Of a DNA stretch of 22,259 nucleotides, positions 9,508 through 19,876 are shown in pieces. Every line of letters begins with the position of its first letter. Within the stretch, counting starts at the first letter, position 1. Below the pieces are notes generated by a model. The model did not search any database, was not told where the DNA came from, and was given only the letters and a program-made list of their open reading frames with translations. Origin of the DNA: Chara braunii (Eukaryota; Streptophyta; Charophyceae; Charales; Characeae); the NCBI GenBank assembly GCA_003427395.1, contig BFEA01000042.1, forward strand, positions 2,888,980 through 2,911,238. Direction: 5' to 3'. The position numbers and the translations under genes were made by a program.

Positions 9508-10008
9508 CTATATTGGGCCAGTCGCGCTCTTTTCCCTATCGCCCCTCTCCTTTTCTTCCCTTCGGGCTTGTCTCGCTTTCTTACATCTGCGAGGTGTATG
9601 ACCGACCTCCCCACAAAAATCACATACTACCTTCGACCACCGATCTCGCATTCTCTTCTTTCTGCGCCCCATCCATCTCTCTTTTTTCATCACACTTCCT
9701 TGTGACTCTTGTCGCGCAAGGGAAGAAGATGGCCCTGCCGACTGAGCCTCTGACGAGCAGGGAGATTCACACTCCTCTTCTTCCTCAACTGCCCTCTTGC
9801 CTTCATCTCTCTTCTCGCAATCCCTCAACTTCTTTTTTTTCCTCGCCTCACGCAAAACATAGCAGAGGTGATGATCAAAGTCTCCTTTTATAAAGTTCTC
9901 TCGTACCTTGTCCCATATAAGTCTTCCTCCTACCCCGCGAATCAGGTCTCGCTGCTCAGCACCTGAAAAATACATGAGGAAGAAAAAACACTTGTCATAC
10001 TCCGACAA
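9508..10008 (-). pseudogene. gag: Giant-element gag, C-terminal (nucleocapsid) part with CCHC zinc knuckle
   Basis: A 166-residue open stretch. Residues 129-142 (9624-9583) form a CX2CX4HX4C zinc knuckle, CDFCGEVGHTPRRC, the nucleic-acid-binding motif of retroelement nucleocapsid. It is flanked by very basic segments (RKKKK near residue 56, GRRKKRMR near 114), as expected for RNA packaging. A Glu-rich linker lies near residue 75. The first 50 residues look like the end of the gag core, with a Leu-Ser-Glu-Tyr-Asp-Lys-Cys motif just at the start. It is in the same frame as the upstream piece 10464-10051, separated only by a TAA at 10051-10053 and a TAG at 10012-10014. It ends at a TAG followed four codons later by TGA. 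There is no protease domain downstream. Confidence 0.85.
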
Positions 10009-10050
10009 CGCCTAAACCTTATGTGAAGCACGCTCATATTCTGCCAAAAA

Positions 10051-10464
10051 TTATCCCGCCGACTCATAATCATATCGTTCCATCTTCTCAAGATCATCCC
10101 TGGTTAACTGCTCCTCTCCCAGTTGATACTTATTCCTCATGTCATTATGGAATCTCCTCCACGATGACTCTGTCTTTCTGATTAATTCACTGACTTCCTC
10201 CTTCAAGTCTACATGGATAAACTTTATGACCTCCTTTAACATCTGCTCCTCGTTCCATTCGCGTTGAGACGCCAACTGTTCGACTTTATCGAGGAAGTCA
10301 GAGACATGACAACCATTGAAGAGGCCAATCTTCACTTTGGGTGCGTTCGCTCGCTCCTGATCCCGCATATCGGGCAAATAAGCGAGCTCCTTGACCCCGC
10401 CCCTCTCTCGTAGGCCTTCCATCACGAATTCCTTCGATCCCATCTCCTGTTGGACAAACAACAA
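10051..10464 (-). pseudogene. gag: Giant-element gag, core (capsid-like) part
   Basis: A 137-residue open stretch in the same frame as the pieces on both sides. Residues from about 40 onward (Lys-Ile-Gly-Leu-Phe-Asn-Gly, then FLDKVEQLA, then a Trp-Asn-Glu-Glu-Gln helix, and SWRRFHNDMRNKY) follow the helix pattern of the Retrotrans_gag core of Ty3/gypsy elements. In that core, W-x2-F marks the helix before the capsid C-terminal half. The start used by the frame finder is a TTG, so the true protein probably begins upstream at 11403 or before. It ends at TAA 10051-10053, after which the frame stays meaningful. Gag of this element may still have assembled particles before decay. The family call rests on pattern, not on a search. 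Confidence 0.75.
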
Positions 10465-10860
10465 TTGATTAGGATCGAGACCCGAGAAGAACTATGCATT
10501 CGAAATATAGTCTATCACGACAAGCTTACACCTACACTCACTTTTGCAATACCTATACGCAATGTACACTTTATATAGGCAGGGTCCCTTACGACTGACT
10601 GTAGGCAGCTCCTACATTAAGCATGAGGGCGACCATAGCCAAGCCAAGAACAAGTGCACTTAGTGAGATGGTGAAGATCCTTCCTAATGGACCACTGCTG
10701 CTCGAAACTCATCCCAGTCTTCAATTTCCTAATTTGGGTCATGAGAAATGGCGTATACGTCAATTATATTGGTCGTGTGCCTTAGCCACTGACTAGGAGG
10801 TGAGAGATTCGGTTGTAAGTACAAACCGTATACTAGTTCACACGTATAACGCCCATACTT

Positions 10861-11403
10861 CTAGTCTCGCACTCTCAATGCGGCCTCTGTTGCAGCTTCT
10901 ACCCTCCCTTGTCCCCCAAAACGCTTTTTCACGAGGAAATCTGGCAGAACGACTCTTCGAGGGGCTGAAGGAAGTTCAAACTCTTCAGCACGCTTAGCCT
11001 CTACATGGGTCACCACTTGCTCTTCTCCTTCATGGATTCTTTCTCTCGTCCATTTTGCTGCAGCCGCTTCAGCTACCCTCAAGGGTCTCGTAAGCAGACT
11101 CTCATGCCCCAATGCCAACTCAATCTCATGCAGGACCCAGAATGATGGCGGAGCGTATAGGGTCACCCTCACAATTGCGCAATCCTGATTGTCATCGAAA
11201 CCAGACTCAATCCAGGCGAAGATACCCATATCCATTTGTACGCCCCACCAAGAAGAAATATATTCCCCCTCTTTAATCCGTCTTGGCAAGGACATCTCGA
11301 GTCCGTCTTCCCTTTTAGCTGGCAAGGCCATATTGGGATCTTCCCTAGCGTAAGGCATCCTGAGTTGCCTTAGCTCTGTCCAGGTTCTGCCCATCACAGA
11401 CAA
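10861..11403 (-). pseudogene. Giant-element gag, N-terminal region (unrecognised domain)
   Basis: A 180-residue open stretch in the same frame as the gag core, starting at a TTG directly after a TAA, with the first ATG four codons in. The composition is protein-like: Trp-rich and acidic in the middle (SSWWGVQMDMGIFAWIES), then basic and Glu-rich helices. I do not recognise a domain. Between it and the core (10860-10465) the same frame has TAG at 10729, 10684, 10612 and 10492 and TAA at 10660, but no TGA. That interval may be a diverged linker, an intron or frameshifted sequence. The position upstream of the core and the shared frame suggest it belongs to gag, possibly as a matrix-like domain. 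Confidence 0.6.
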
Positions 11404-13604
11404 TTATCCCGCATACGTCTCCCGTTACCATGCTGACAATCGCATTCTACGACCTCAACTGCTAAGGCCTTAACCTTAAATCACCTTTCACTAAGTTTAC
11501 TCTTTCCTGTATTTACGACCGTCCAACTTAGAAAAACTTATAGTGGTAATATATCATAATAATTGTTCACTCACACATATCAAAAATATTTCATAATAAT
11601 AATAACTCTTGGAAAATGATATATCACCTTTAGTAATTAACAAAAATAATACTGGTAAAAGTCAAATGCATCATACTCAGGCTAGTCAATCACTAGAAAC
11701 ATATACAACCACCTCGTAAGGATAAACTTATATCAACACGCATACCATATAATGAATAGGCCATAACTAAAGATGTAATTGCCAACCAACAAACAACCTT
11801 AGACATAACAACAGCCAACGCATCACACTTTACTCCCCAACTTTGACAAAAGTATAATGTGGCGAGGGACAATGTAATCCCTTTTTAGAATGGATATCAT
11901 CTCAAACCCTCGAGCCCCGCTCAAGGATTAAGCCACACTGTTGCTCCCTCCGAATCTAGCACTCGTTCCTTGCAGACCTCTGCCGACAAAGTAAACAACC
12001 TCAGCATACACACTTCGGGATGTACCGTCTCGTAATGTGCTGGTGAACCCACTTGTCACAAAGAAAGTTAGGGATTCACCCCCTACTTTCCTCCTTTTCA
12101 GTAGTAGTGTAGTTATTTTATCACAGGAGATACAACAACAACACCCCACTATGGACCAGGAACATAGTTTCGACATGGGTCTCACTACTACTTACAAGAC
12201 AATCTATAACTTCTTCAAAACTATCTTTCAGGGAAACAATAACATTGAACTGTCGCCTTCCTTAGGGCAGACCTCACGCATCGACCACTCCATGAGACAA
12301 TTTTTTATCCCAGGAAGCGGTCACTCCATTCACCTCTGAATCCGCATCAGACGTGGATTCTCTGCAATACCTCTACCCCTTTTTGAAGAACAATCCAAAC
12401 ATATAACCTCATCAACCAGTCATAAATCGATATTTCGGACTTGAGACACTCATATAATTCCTTGCAGATTAATAGGTTCTTACCAGCACTTCAGATAAAT
12501 AACCCATATGAATATCATAAAAAAGGATATTGATTAGACAAAACGATAGCAAGTATATAGCCTCACATAAATAGACATAAAACAGACTTACTCACAATAA
12601 AATCAAACACATACGAATAAATTTAACATATAACTCAAAAGAAAGTCCATGAGAAAAATGGTCTCAAGTCCTTAGTTCAAATTCCATATAAATTCAAGTG
12701 GATGGTCCAACCAAAAAAACTCAAGTGACGGTCTAACTTACCTACACCCGATTTCCCTATCGAGGGTACGCAGGATATACTAAGTGTTAGTCCATTCACT
12801 ATCACTCTAACTGCCCCTAGGATCAGATATCCCTTTCGTAGGGCAGATGTCATGCAAATCTACTACCTTCCATGGTTTATATAAATTGTTCAACCGCTCA
12901 GAATCCAGACTCAAACATCTAAGTCCATACTCATAATATCTCTCATCTCTCCTTAACTCATCTCTCCTCGAAGTGCTCCAACGACTTCTGACCTGACACC
13001 TAGGAGATGATCTATACTTCCAACTCTTGGCAAAGGAATACTATCTCACTCATCCTTAGCCTCCAACCACCTGGATGATTCTTATGGTAGTCCAAAATGG
13101 TACCTCATAGAACAAACTCTCACAAAAGTCATGCTTAACCTTAGCCATATCGGGTATGCAAAGCATCATCCAAAACCTGTCAACTACTGAATCAAAAGAG
13201 ATACCAACTCCAGTTACCTTTATACTAGTCAGAGCACGTAAGCACATAATCAAAGTACTCATCGCTCTCGAGTCACCCGTACAACGTTTAAACAAAACCA
13301 GATCGCGTCAACCAAAACCACATCGCACGATCAACCCTCACTTCATGCTTTATCCAGCATTGTCTGTAACCAACCGTTCCGTTTAAACCAATCAATAAAG
13401 CAGAAGTGGTCATTTCGCCTGAATCATCATCCTGCCTCAAACCTAGGCTCGATTTTTAAGAACTTCCAAACCCTATACTTCCAACAATAGTCAAAATGTC
13501 AACCAATCATTCATACAAGTCTACCAAAGACTTCTTATCTTTGCCTATTTCTCACTTCAGATACCCGGAAGTCGTTCCACCAGGGACAACGGTAGGCAAC
13601 CGTT
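11404..13604 (-). other. Leader between primer-binding site and gag
   Basis: About 2.2 kb of mostly AT-rich sequence, unusually long for a leader. Two minus-strand frames look partly protein-like: 13295-13056 (79 residues, see its own entry) and 12185-11928 (85 residues, with a Ser/Thr/Gly-rich C-terminal half). Neither is in the gag frame and neither resembles a family I know. Upstream of 11403 the gag frame is closed by TAA and TGA codons. No RNA gene is seen. Confidence 0.5.
13056..13295 (-). pseudogene. Possible remnant coding segment of unknown function
   Basis: A 79-residue frame starting at TTG and open a further six codons upstream to a TGA. It has balanced composition: a Leu/Ala/Thr-rich segment (LIMCLRALTSIKVTGVGIS) followed by Asp-Arg-Phe-Trp and a mixed helix (CIPDMAKVKHDFCES). 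It lies about 300 bp downstream of the primer-binding site in the sense orientation, where a gag N-terminus or an extra ORF could begin. It matches no family I recognise. A plus-strand frame of similar length overlaps it, so it may be chance. Confidence 0.25.
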
Positions 13605-13623
13605 ATCCCCGGCAACGGCGCCA
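13605..13623 (-). other. Primer-binding site for tRNA-Asp
   Basis: On the minus strand this reads TGGCGCCGTTGCCGGGGAT. It is the exact complement of the last 19 bases, including the terminal CCA, of green-plant tRNA-Asp(GUC). It lies two bases from the LTR end TGTCGAGC at 13626, the normal spacing for a retrotransposon primer-binding site. Reverse transcriptase would start minus-strand DNA synthesis here. Many plant Ty3/gypsy elements use this tRNA. The site fixes the strand of the element and points to Viridiplantae, since yeast and animal tRNA-Asp have different acceptor stems. Confidence 0.92.
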
Positions 13624-14294
13624 CCTGTCGAGCGCATCGGTCCGGCACCGCACGTGGCAGCGCGGGACCCTCTCGGCCGCGTCACGCAGGAGTTGGACCC
13701 ACCTCGACACGAACGCACAAATGGTCGCTCCGGCCGAGTGCGCCAGCCATACCTCTCGCGAGCCCCTACGACACGATAAGGCTTACGCGAGGCACAACTT
13801 CCCTTCACCTTACGAGAGTTGTCACCTACCTTCGGTGGGTGTATCCCCGCCGAGCTACCAGTCTACAATACGAAAACTACTCAGTTGCAATCGCAGAGAT
13901 GGACCAGTCGATGAGTTTCTCGTTCGCTGTAGCATAGGGGGTACGCGAGGTAACACGCCTATCGAACCCGCACGCGAGCCGGCATCTTGGGGGGCGGAAG
14001 TCCCAAGAGCGGCTCACGTCGGTCGACTAGGACGCATCCCACACACTACGCGCACACCATTTTAACAAACACTAAAACAACACTCACCCACACGTACGCA
14101 CGAAACGACACAACACAAACAACACGACAACGCTCCTAGCCCATCAGTAGTCATCCTATAACTTTCCGATGCGGAAATCGGATAGGCTTCACGCGCGAGA
14201 TTTGATATAAAACCGCGCGGACGCAGGGTTAAGCCATATCGACTCGCAATGCAAACGTACGCAAGCAGTTGCAATGACGGCGTACTATGTAGTG

Positions 14295-14610
14295 CCCATA
14301 ATCAAGCGGTCCGTTATGGATCCGAGTACCGCTTATGACACTCAAGTGTCAGACTCGAAGTGTCGTGAGGGTCTAATCCTTCACGACATTGCATGGCTGA
14401 AGGAATAGTCATGTAGCCGCCGCGAGAGCTCCGGCCTTTAGTCTGAGCGTCTCGGTGGGCAAGGCGAATGGGCTCTGCACGGGGGCAGATTCCTTCCCTT
14501 CAGAGTCTACGGCTTGGGATGTCCTGGATAAGGACCTTGAATCCCGGCCCAGGACAAACGTCCGACTGTAAAATTCTAAGAAACAAAAGATAAAAGGGGG
14601 TCCCCCTTTT
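14295..14610 (-). other. Cluster of hairpins near the presumed transcript 5' end (right LTR)
   Basis: This is the counterpart of 921-1236: hairpins at 14295-14339, 14362-14387, 14521-14555 and 14592-14610. The last is a perfect AAAAGGGGG / CCCCCTTTT pair around one T, better than in the left LTR. The outermost pairs of the first hairpin are partly lost here. As part of the 5' LTR this copy would lie in the leader of the genomic RNA. Confidence 0.55.
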
Positions 14611-15380
14611 CTCCCAGGCCATCGTCTGGTTAACCCCCGCGCACGGCCTTAGTAAGCCGCGCGCATACCCAACGCACATAAATACATATATACGCTTTAG
14701 TTATATAGGACGATCACTTTTCACAGTCGCAGTGAGGCTCCTCTCAGCCATATATGTATGTGATTGCAGACAGTCACATCTAGAGTCCGAACCACAAACA
14801 TACCTGCAATCACATCAAAGATTCAACTCGAAATCCACGCACTACACGGGGTCAACTTCAACTATTCCTTACACTCATACCCCTCGTTTTAGCCATACAA
14901 GCCTCACTCGTGCAACTCTTAAATAAATACTCATTACTTTTGTTGGATGACCATTCAATAAAGTCCGGGTGAAAACACAACAAAACAGTTCAATCACAAG
15001 GCTAAAACCTTTAGGTTCAATGGCAGGAGTGGATTGGAGTTGAATCGTACACCGACGAATCGGCAACTGACCTGTTATCAGTGATAACAGAAGATGACCT
15101 TCAAGGGATCAAGCTGAATCTAGTCCTGAACTTGAACCAAACGATAAAGAGGACCTGTAACACATGACAAATCAATGCCCCGGGCTAAACCTATAAGTCC
15201 ATGGAGAATAATCCGCATATCACGATCTCACTCAAGAATCATCCTAGTTAACTATATCTAAGCCTACCTCTAAGCAAGTGCCCAAAGAAAAGGTACACTC
15301 ATGGAAGAACCTCCCGCATTCAGGGTGGATCGCCAGAATAGCCACCTGTCAAAATATAATCTATCTCCTTTAAACTAAGA
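14611..15380. other. Right LTR, stretch without recognisable genes
   Basis: Counterpart of 1237-2010, with the TATA candidate at 14685-14692. Only short frames are present and nothing else is seen. Confidence 0.6.
14685..14692 (-). promoter_or_regulatory. Candidate TATA box, right (5') LTR
   Basis: The minus strand reads TATATATGTATTTATGTG, identical to the left copy although the sequence just upstream has diverged. If used, transcription would start near 14655, giving about 1 kb of R/U5 before the primer-binding site. No transcript data are available here to test this. Confidence 0.3.
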
Positions 15381-15990
15381 AAATTTCAGCAGCGCCTCCC
15401 GTAAGAAAAGTGTCTTTTCAGAATTTATATAGGCTCAAATATGACAAACGAAAATAATCTCTGACTCTGAAAATGAAAAACGAAAATAATCTCTGACTCT
15501 GGAAAGTCAAATTTTGTCTAACTCCCTGAGTTAGTAAAAATTTGGGCAGCACTCTAGAGACTTCCAAGATTTGTACTAAGTCAGATATGAACTCAAAAAA
15601 AAACTTGAGTTCAATTTTAAGCCAGATTTAACTAACTCCTTAGTTTTGCAGAAATTTCGGCAGCACTCTCTTTGAAAAAGTGTTTTTCCAAAATTTATAC
15701 AAAGCTAAGTCCAGATTTTAAGAATAACTTTGACTTTCAAAATCCAACTTTGTCTAACTCCCTGAATTAGCAAAAATTTGGGCAGCACTCCTTTTAGAAA
15801 ATGAGACTTCCCAGATTTTAACTAAGTCAGATATGAGAAAAGACAAAACTGAACTTTTGACAAGTCAAAATTCAACTAACTCCTTGGATTTGTAGAAATT
15901 CCGGCAGCGCTTCCCGTTGAGAAAGTAGCTTGGCCAAGATTTATACAAAGCCAAGTATAAGAAAAGATATCAGAAAATGCAGGAATTGAC
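15381..15990. repeat. About 123-bp tandem repeat, five units (right LTR)
   Basis: Anchors lie at about 15385, 15542, 15656, 15778 and 15899. The first interval is longer because of a local duplication of about 40 bp (an AACGAAAATAATCTCTGACT block occurs twice near 15450-15500). The last unit continues about 95 bp beyond the point where the left LTR copy is deleted, so it is the more complete version. Confidence 0.72.
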
Positions 15991-16199
15991 ACTAACTCCT
16001 ATGACTCTAGCACATGACGAGCAACTAAAGCAACTACCTATCAACCTGAAACTCAGACTAAGTAGTGGCCTCACTCAGTCACTTGCAAACCAAACCACAA
16101 AGGTAAGTACTCTCACCAGCCCCAAGTTCATTCCATATAGATAGCTTATGAATCTTTTAAGTCCTTAAGCCTTTATTTCCCTCTTACATAAGACATAGG

Positions 16200-16880
16200 G
16201 CTGGACCATTCGCCATGAAAACAATGTCCAGCTTGCTTTTAAGATATACAAGAACAGGTTGCACAACTACTTCTCTCTTCTTTTCGGCATATGACTAGGT
16301 CATTCGCCATGGAAACAATGCCTAGCCGCCCTGAGCCGTTTAATATCCAAAATTTACTATTTCTCTGACTTTGTTGTCAAAAAGGAAAGCAAATATGGGC
16401 AAGGGACTGAACTATTTGTCACGGAAACAATGTTCAGCTTGCCCAGACTATTTCCATTTATACTCCGAATTTTTCCCTTTCTCTTCTTGATGATATGACT
16501 TAACGCTGGACCATTCACCATGGAAACAATGCCCATCCGCCAGTTCACATGCAAATTTATATAAAGTATTTTCCCTTTATACTCAGTTTAACTTATGTGT
16601 GTGGTTTTCAGGCTAAACCATTCACCACGGAAACAATGCTTAGCCTTAGACCAGAAATCCACCCTCAGAATAAACAAGAACTAAAACTCCTTCAGGCAAA
16701 AAACCCCAGAGTTAATTAGAGCAGCGAGGCCATTCACCATGGAAACAATGCCTGGTTCCCCCAGAACAACTAAATAAACATAGCAACCAGACCATTCACC
16801 TTAGAAACAATGCCTTGTCCTTCAAAAAACAGTCAAATAAACACAACCCTTAGCCATTCACCATGGAAACAATGCTCAGG
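16200..16880. repeat. Array of eight constant-loop, variable-stem hairpins (right LTR)
   Basis: This is the same array as 2706-3389. The first hairpin (16200-16232) is perfect: GCTGGA pairs with TCCAGC, with one bulged C, then CATT with AATG. The last (16848-16880) restores CATT where the left LTR has TATT. Bulge bases differ between LTRs (T in the left, C in the right in the sixth and seventh hairpins) while the pairs next to them remain. Loops of the third and fifth copies have lost the CCATGG palindrome by T to C changes. Confidence 0.83.
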
Positions 16881-19800
16881 CTTTGGTTGACCTTTTCAAA
16901 CGTATGCAAGACTACCTTCCTCCCACCTTCCCCCAGTTTACCCCTTTGTCTGCTATTAACCACAACAAAGAAGAAACTTAGGCTTCACTCTCACACGTTC
17001 CTTCCATTCAGTCTGATTGGGTCCTGAAGAGAAAACAAAATCATAGGGACAACCTCATGCATACAATAGTCATAAACAAAACATGGGTGGTAGTAGGTTG
17101 TACAGATGGAAATGGTTTACCTGACGATTCCCTGCCTCCAGAACTCCTCATGAGTTCCGGCAAAGCTCCCGCAATCGGTGGGTGGACTCCCCACAGAGTC
17201 TTGACGCGGACCTACGGGTTGCAATCCCGCCTGCCGCCTTCCTCTCGTAACCAGGGACCAGACTGAGACTTAGAAGGGCAGAAGGAGAAAGTTTCAGACT
17301 CTCAGATCCAAGGAGGGTGCTCTCAGCCTCACGCGAGAGAGCCTTGTTACCTTCCTTCGTCGGAGGGCCCCGCAATGGCGGCCAAGTCGTAAGAACTTGG
17401 TTAACTCTCTGAAGCCAGATCACCGAGGTCAAACCCTCCGATGACTCTCCGGATTGCAGCAGTACCCCCTTCCCAGAAATGTGGTCACTCCCTTAGCCTA
17501 CCATGCTCCAACCACTGCTTAGAACACCGCCATGTGTTTTGACTGAATGTTCGCAAGGGTAGCAGGAGCCTAGTGAAGTATGGCGCATGCAGCCGCCGTA
17601 CAAAGCTAACACGGCAAAAGCAAGGGGACTGACAACTGCGAGTTGACTATACAAAGTCAACCGCAGGAAAACAGCCATCCGACCCTTGGCATTCAACCGC
17701 AGCACACCCATACACACAAGAAGAAAGGAGACAAACTGCACCTCTCCATGACCCGCTCTCAGCCCTGGCCTTACTGCATGGCCTGTCGAGGCTAGAAGGG
17801 CGCAAGCTAGTCAGCAGCCGATGTGCTGTTGCTCCTCACTCCCTGAGCTCCAACGAGAAGGGTACAACCTTGGTCAAGTAAGCTTTCAGTTTATAGACTC
17901 ACTCGCTATGCTCAGGCCCACAAGCAAGTCATCATACCACGCTGTCACTCCTCCGTTATCTCAGTTCGCAAGCAAGGGGCATCGGTCAACAGGTAGGTCC
18001 TGAACTCCTCCACTGTCCTATCAGTACTCACCGGATACGTACAATGAGAATGAGTCTTCTGCTAACACGCGGGGGGGGATACACTATCCCTGTCGAGTAA
18101 CAGAGTTCTTGAAGCTCACTGGGTAATAGTCTGCTAAGGTGAGCAAAGCGACCAGCAGTATCCCGATCAGGCTGTGTGCAGAAGACGACAGATCTACGAG
18201 CGGCCTGGCCAGTCGGATCGAGCCGACCAGTTCACGACCATCATGGCGATCAGGTACGTGCTACTTTCTTCCCCCTCTCACTATTACCAAATGTCTGCAT
18301 GCACGCACTTACCCCATCGCGCAGCGTGCCTGCTTCACGCCGAAACTGAAAGTCGCCGCCCTTCCGGTGTTAGGACAAGCAAAACGTGAATGAATCTTCC
18401 ACCAAAACGTGGAGGGGTTCATTCTGTTCTTGCTTCCTTTTCCTTTTACTTTGCACATTCCTGGCCCCACTTCGTGCCTGGGTTCTTCCCTTCTATTCTT
18501 CATCTGCCCTCACTGCCCTGGTGGCTGCCTCATCGATCAGATGGGCAAAACTTCGAACGAACCTTCTGCAAGAACCTGGCTAGGTGCGTTCTCCTCTTTC
18601 GTTCCCTCCCAAACTTACTCCCGGGAACCACCGCGCAGCCTATTCGCTACCAACTCCGACTGAACTAACCCATAATCGAATCTAATACTCCCACCGATCT
18701 CGCCCGACCCAATACCCATGGATTCGGCTTTCACCCCGCCGAAATCCGTTCGGAAACCCATACGATATGCTTTCCCCACTCTCCTTCTTCCCGTTGTCTC
18801 CATAGCTCCGCGCGGACCATTTCTTATTGACCTCCCGATCTACCAACTCTTTACTAAAACTATCATTCTTGTCTGATTTGCCTAACATCAAAACCTCTAT
18901 CCACTATCCTACCTCGCTCGATTCCATAAAGAATCGGGCATGATGTCAGACCTTCCTGCTTCCATATCCGCTCCTTTCCGGCATCACCACGCGGCCGCTT
19001 TCTCAACTAACTCCAATCCTAATCGACTAACCCCAAAACTAACTATACCATCAGCTTCGCCATGGCAAAAAACCCCAGTCTAACCTCTTCCTCCACCCGA
19101 ATCCGTCCCCCATCGCCCATGCTCTGTGTTTTGCCCAGTTCACCCTTTGCCTCCATCTTCGAACGCATCTGGCGCGTAATCCGCCGAGATTCGTTCCTTC
19201 CTCCTTTTCGTGCTCGGTGCCTGAGCCTTGCCACTTCTCCGCATACACTCCGCCACACCCCCCGTCCACATTTATCCATCCCCTCCATCTTGCTTTTGGT
19301 CGGCCCGTTCGCTAGCCTTGCCTGGTGTTGCCTTACCGCTGCGCCCCGCTGCTGCTACCTCGTTGCCCCCGCTGTCCTGCGCTAGCTGCTGTCGCAGCGC
19401 CCGGTCCCACAACGCTACTCCTCCGTCGCTCCTGTCTGTCGTGGCCAGCTGCCAATGTCGTGCTCGCTATTGCCCCGGCCTCCCTTCGTAGTCTTAGCGA
19501 CCTGCTACTCCGCCCACTATTGCGCGGCTCTACCCGACCAGCCCCGTTGTGTGCCGCCTCCTTCCGCCTGCATGCACTTGGCGCGTTTCCGCCCCCGGGT
19601 TCACTCTCCCCCTCTTTTACCTTGTTTTCCCGATACGTTGTCCTGTGAACACCAGCGACACTCACCTCTACAGATCGGGTGCACTGCTATCGAGGGAACC
19701 AAAATCCACAACAACGCGTTCACTAACTCGTCTGCTGCACCCTTTCCTTAGCCCCCGCTTTACAGTTCCACCCCGCTTTCAACACGGCAGCTCCTGGTCG
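16881..19800. other. Right LTR distal half, no convincing gene
   Basis: Counterpart of 3390-6335. The minus-strand frame matching 3517-3978 is shorter here (17432-17148). Plus-strand frames in the pyrimidine-rich block 19062-19800 reflect composition. The outer 961 bp of the LTR is missing after 19800. Confidence 0.55.
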
Positions 19801-19876
19801 TAAGGGTATTCGCGCCGGCACCGGGCTCCACACCCGTGTAAGGGTATTCGCGCCGACATCGGGCTCCACACCCGTG
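19801..19876. repeat. 38-bp tandem duplication spanning LTR end and host gag
   Basis: Two adjacent 38-bp units (19801-19838 and 19839-19876) each consist of the last 20 bases of the LTR followed by 18 bases of host gag. They differ at only two positions, both transitions (GGCACC in unit 1, GACATC in unit 2). The host frame continues from unit 2 into 19877 onward. Because the unit crosses the junction, the duplication happened after the element inserted. Confidence 0.85.
19821..19824. repeat. Target site duplication, right copy (CCGG)
   Basis: This matches 235-238. In the second unit of the adjacent 38-bp tandem the same place reads TCGG (19859-19862), one C to T change away. Confidence 0.55.

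Larger units (their letters stand above)
239..19820 (-). mobile_element. Giant non-autonomous LTR retrotransposon (LARD / TR-GAG-like), nested in another element
   Basis: The element is bounded by two direct copies of a 6.2-7.1 kb sequence that starts TGTCGAGCG and ends CGCCGACA (left) or CGCCGGCA (right), the TG...CA ends of LTRs. A primer-binding site lies two bases inside the right LTR on the minus strand, which fixes the orientation: the right LTR is the 5' LTR. The internal domain has only a decayed gag with a CCHC knuckle. No open frame of useful length in the other 4 kb suggests protease, reverse transcriptase, RNase H or integrase. LARD and TR-GAG elements of plants have this layout and rely on enzymes from other elements. 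The total length of about 19.6 kb is close to the largest plant LTR elements. A Ty3/gypsy relationship is inferred from the gag type and primer-binding site only. The insertion splits a plus-strand gag. Confidence 0.88.
13626..19820 (-). repeat. Right LTR (5' LTR of the minus-strand element), about 6.2 kb
   Basis: This is the direct repeat partner of 239-7314. It starts TGTCGAGCGCATC at 13626, separated by two bases (CC) from the primer-binding site. Its outer end is ambiguous because the last 20 bases occur twice, ending at 19820 (GGCA) and at 19858 (GACA). The end at 19820 is followed by CCGG, which matches the four bases before the left LTR. Compared with the left LTR it lacks the 961-bp block next to the outer end, which would be the beginning of U3 in the sense orientation. 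As the 5' LTR it should drive transcription of the element, so loss of part of U3 may have weakened it. Confidence 0.87.
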
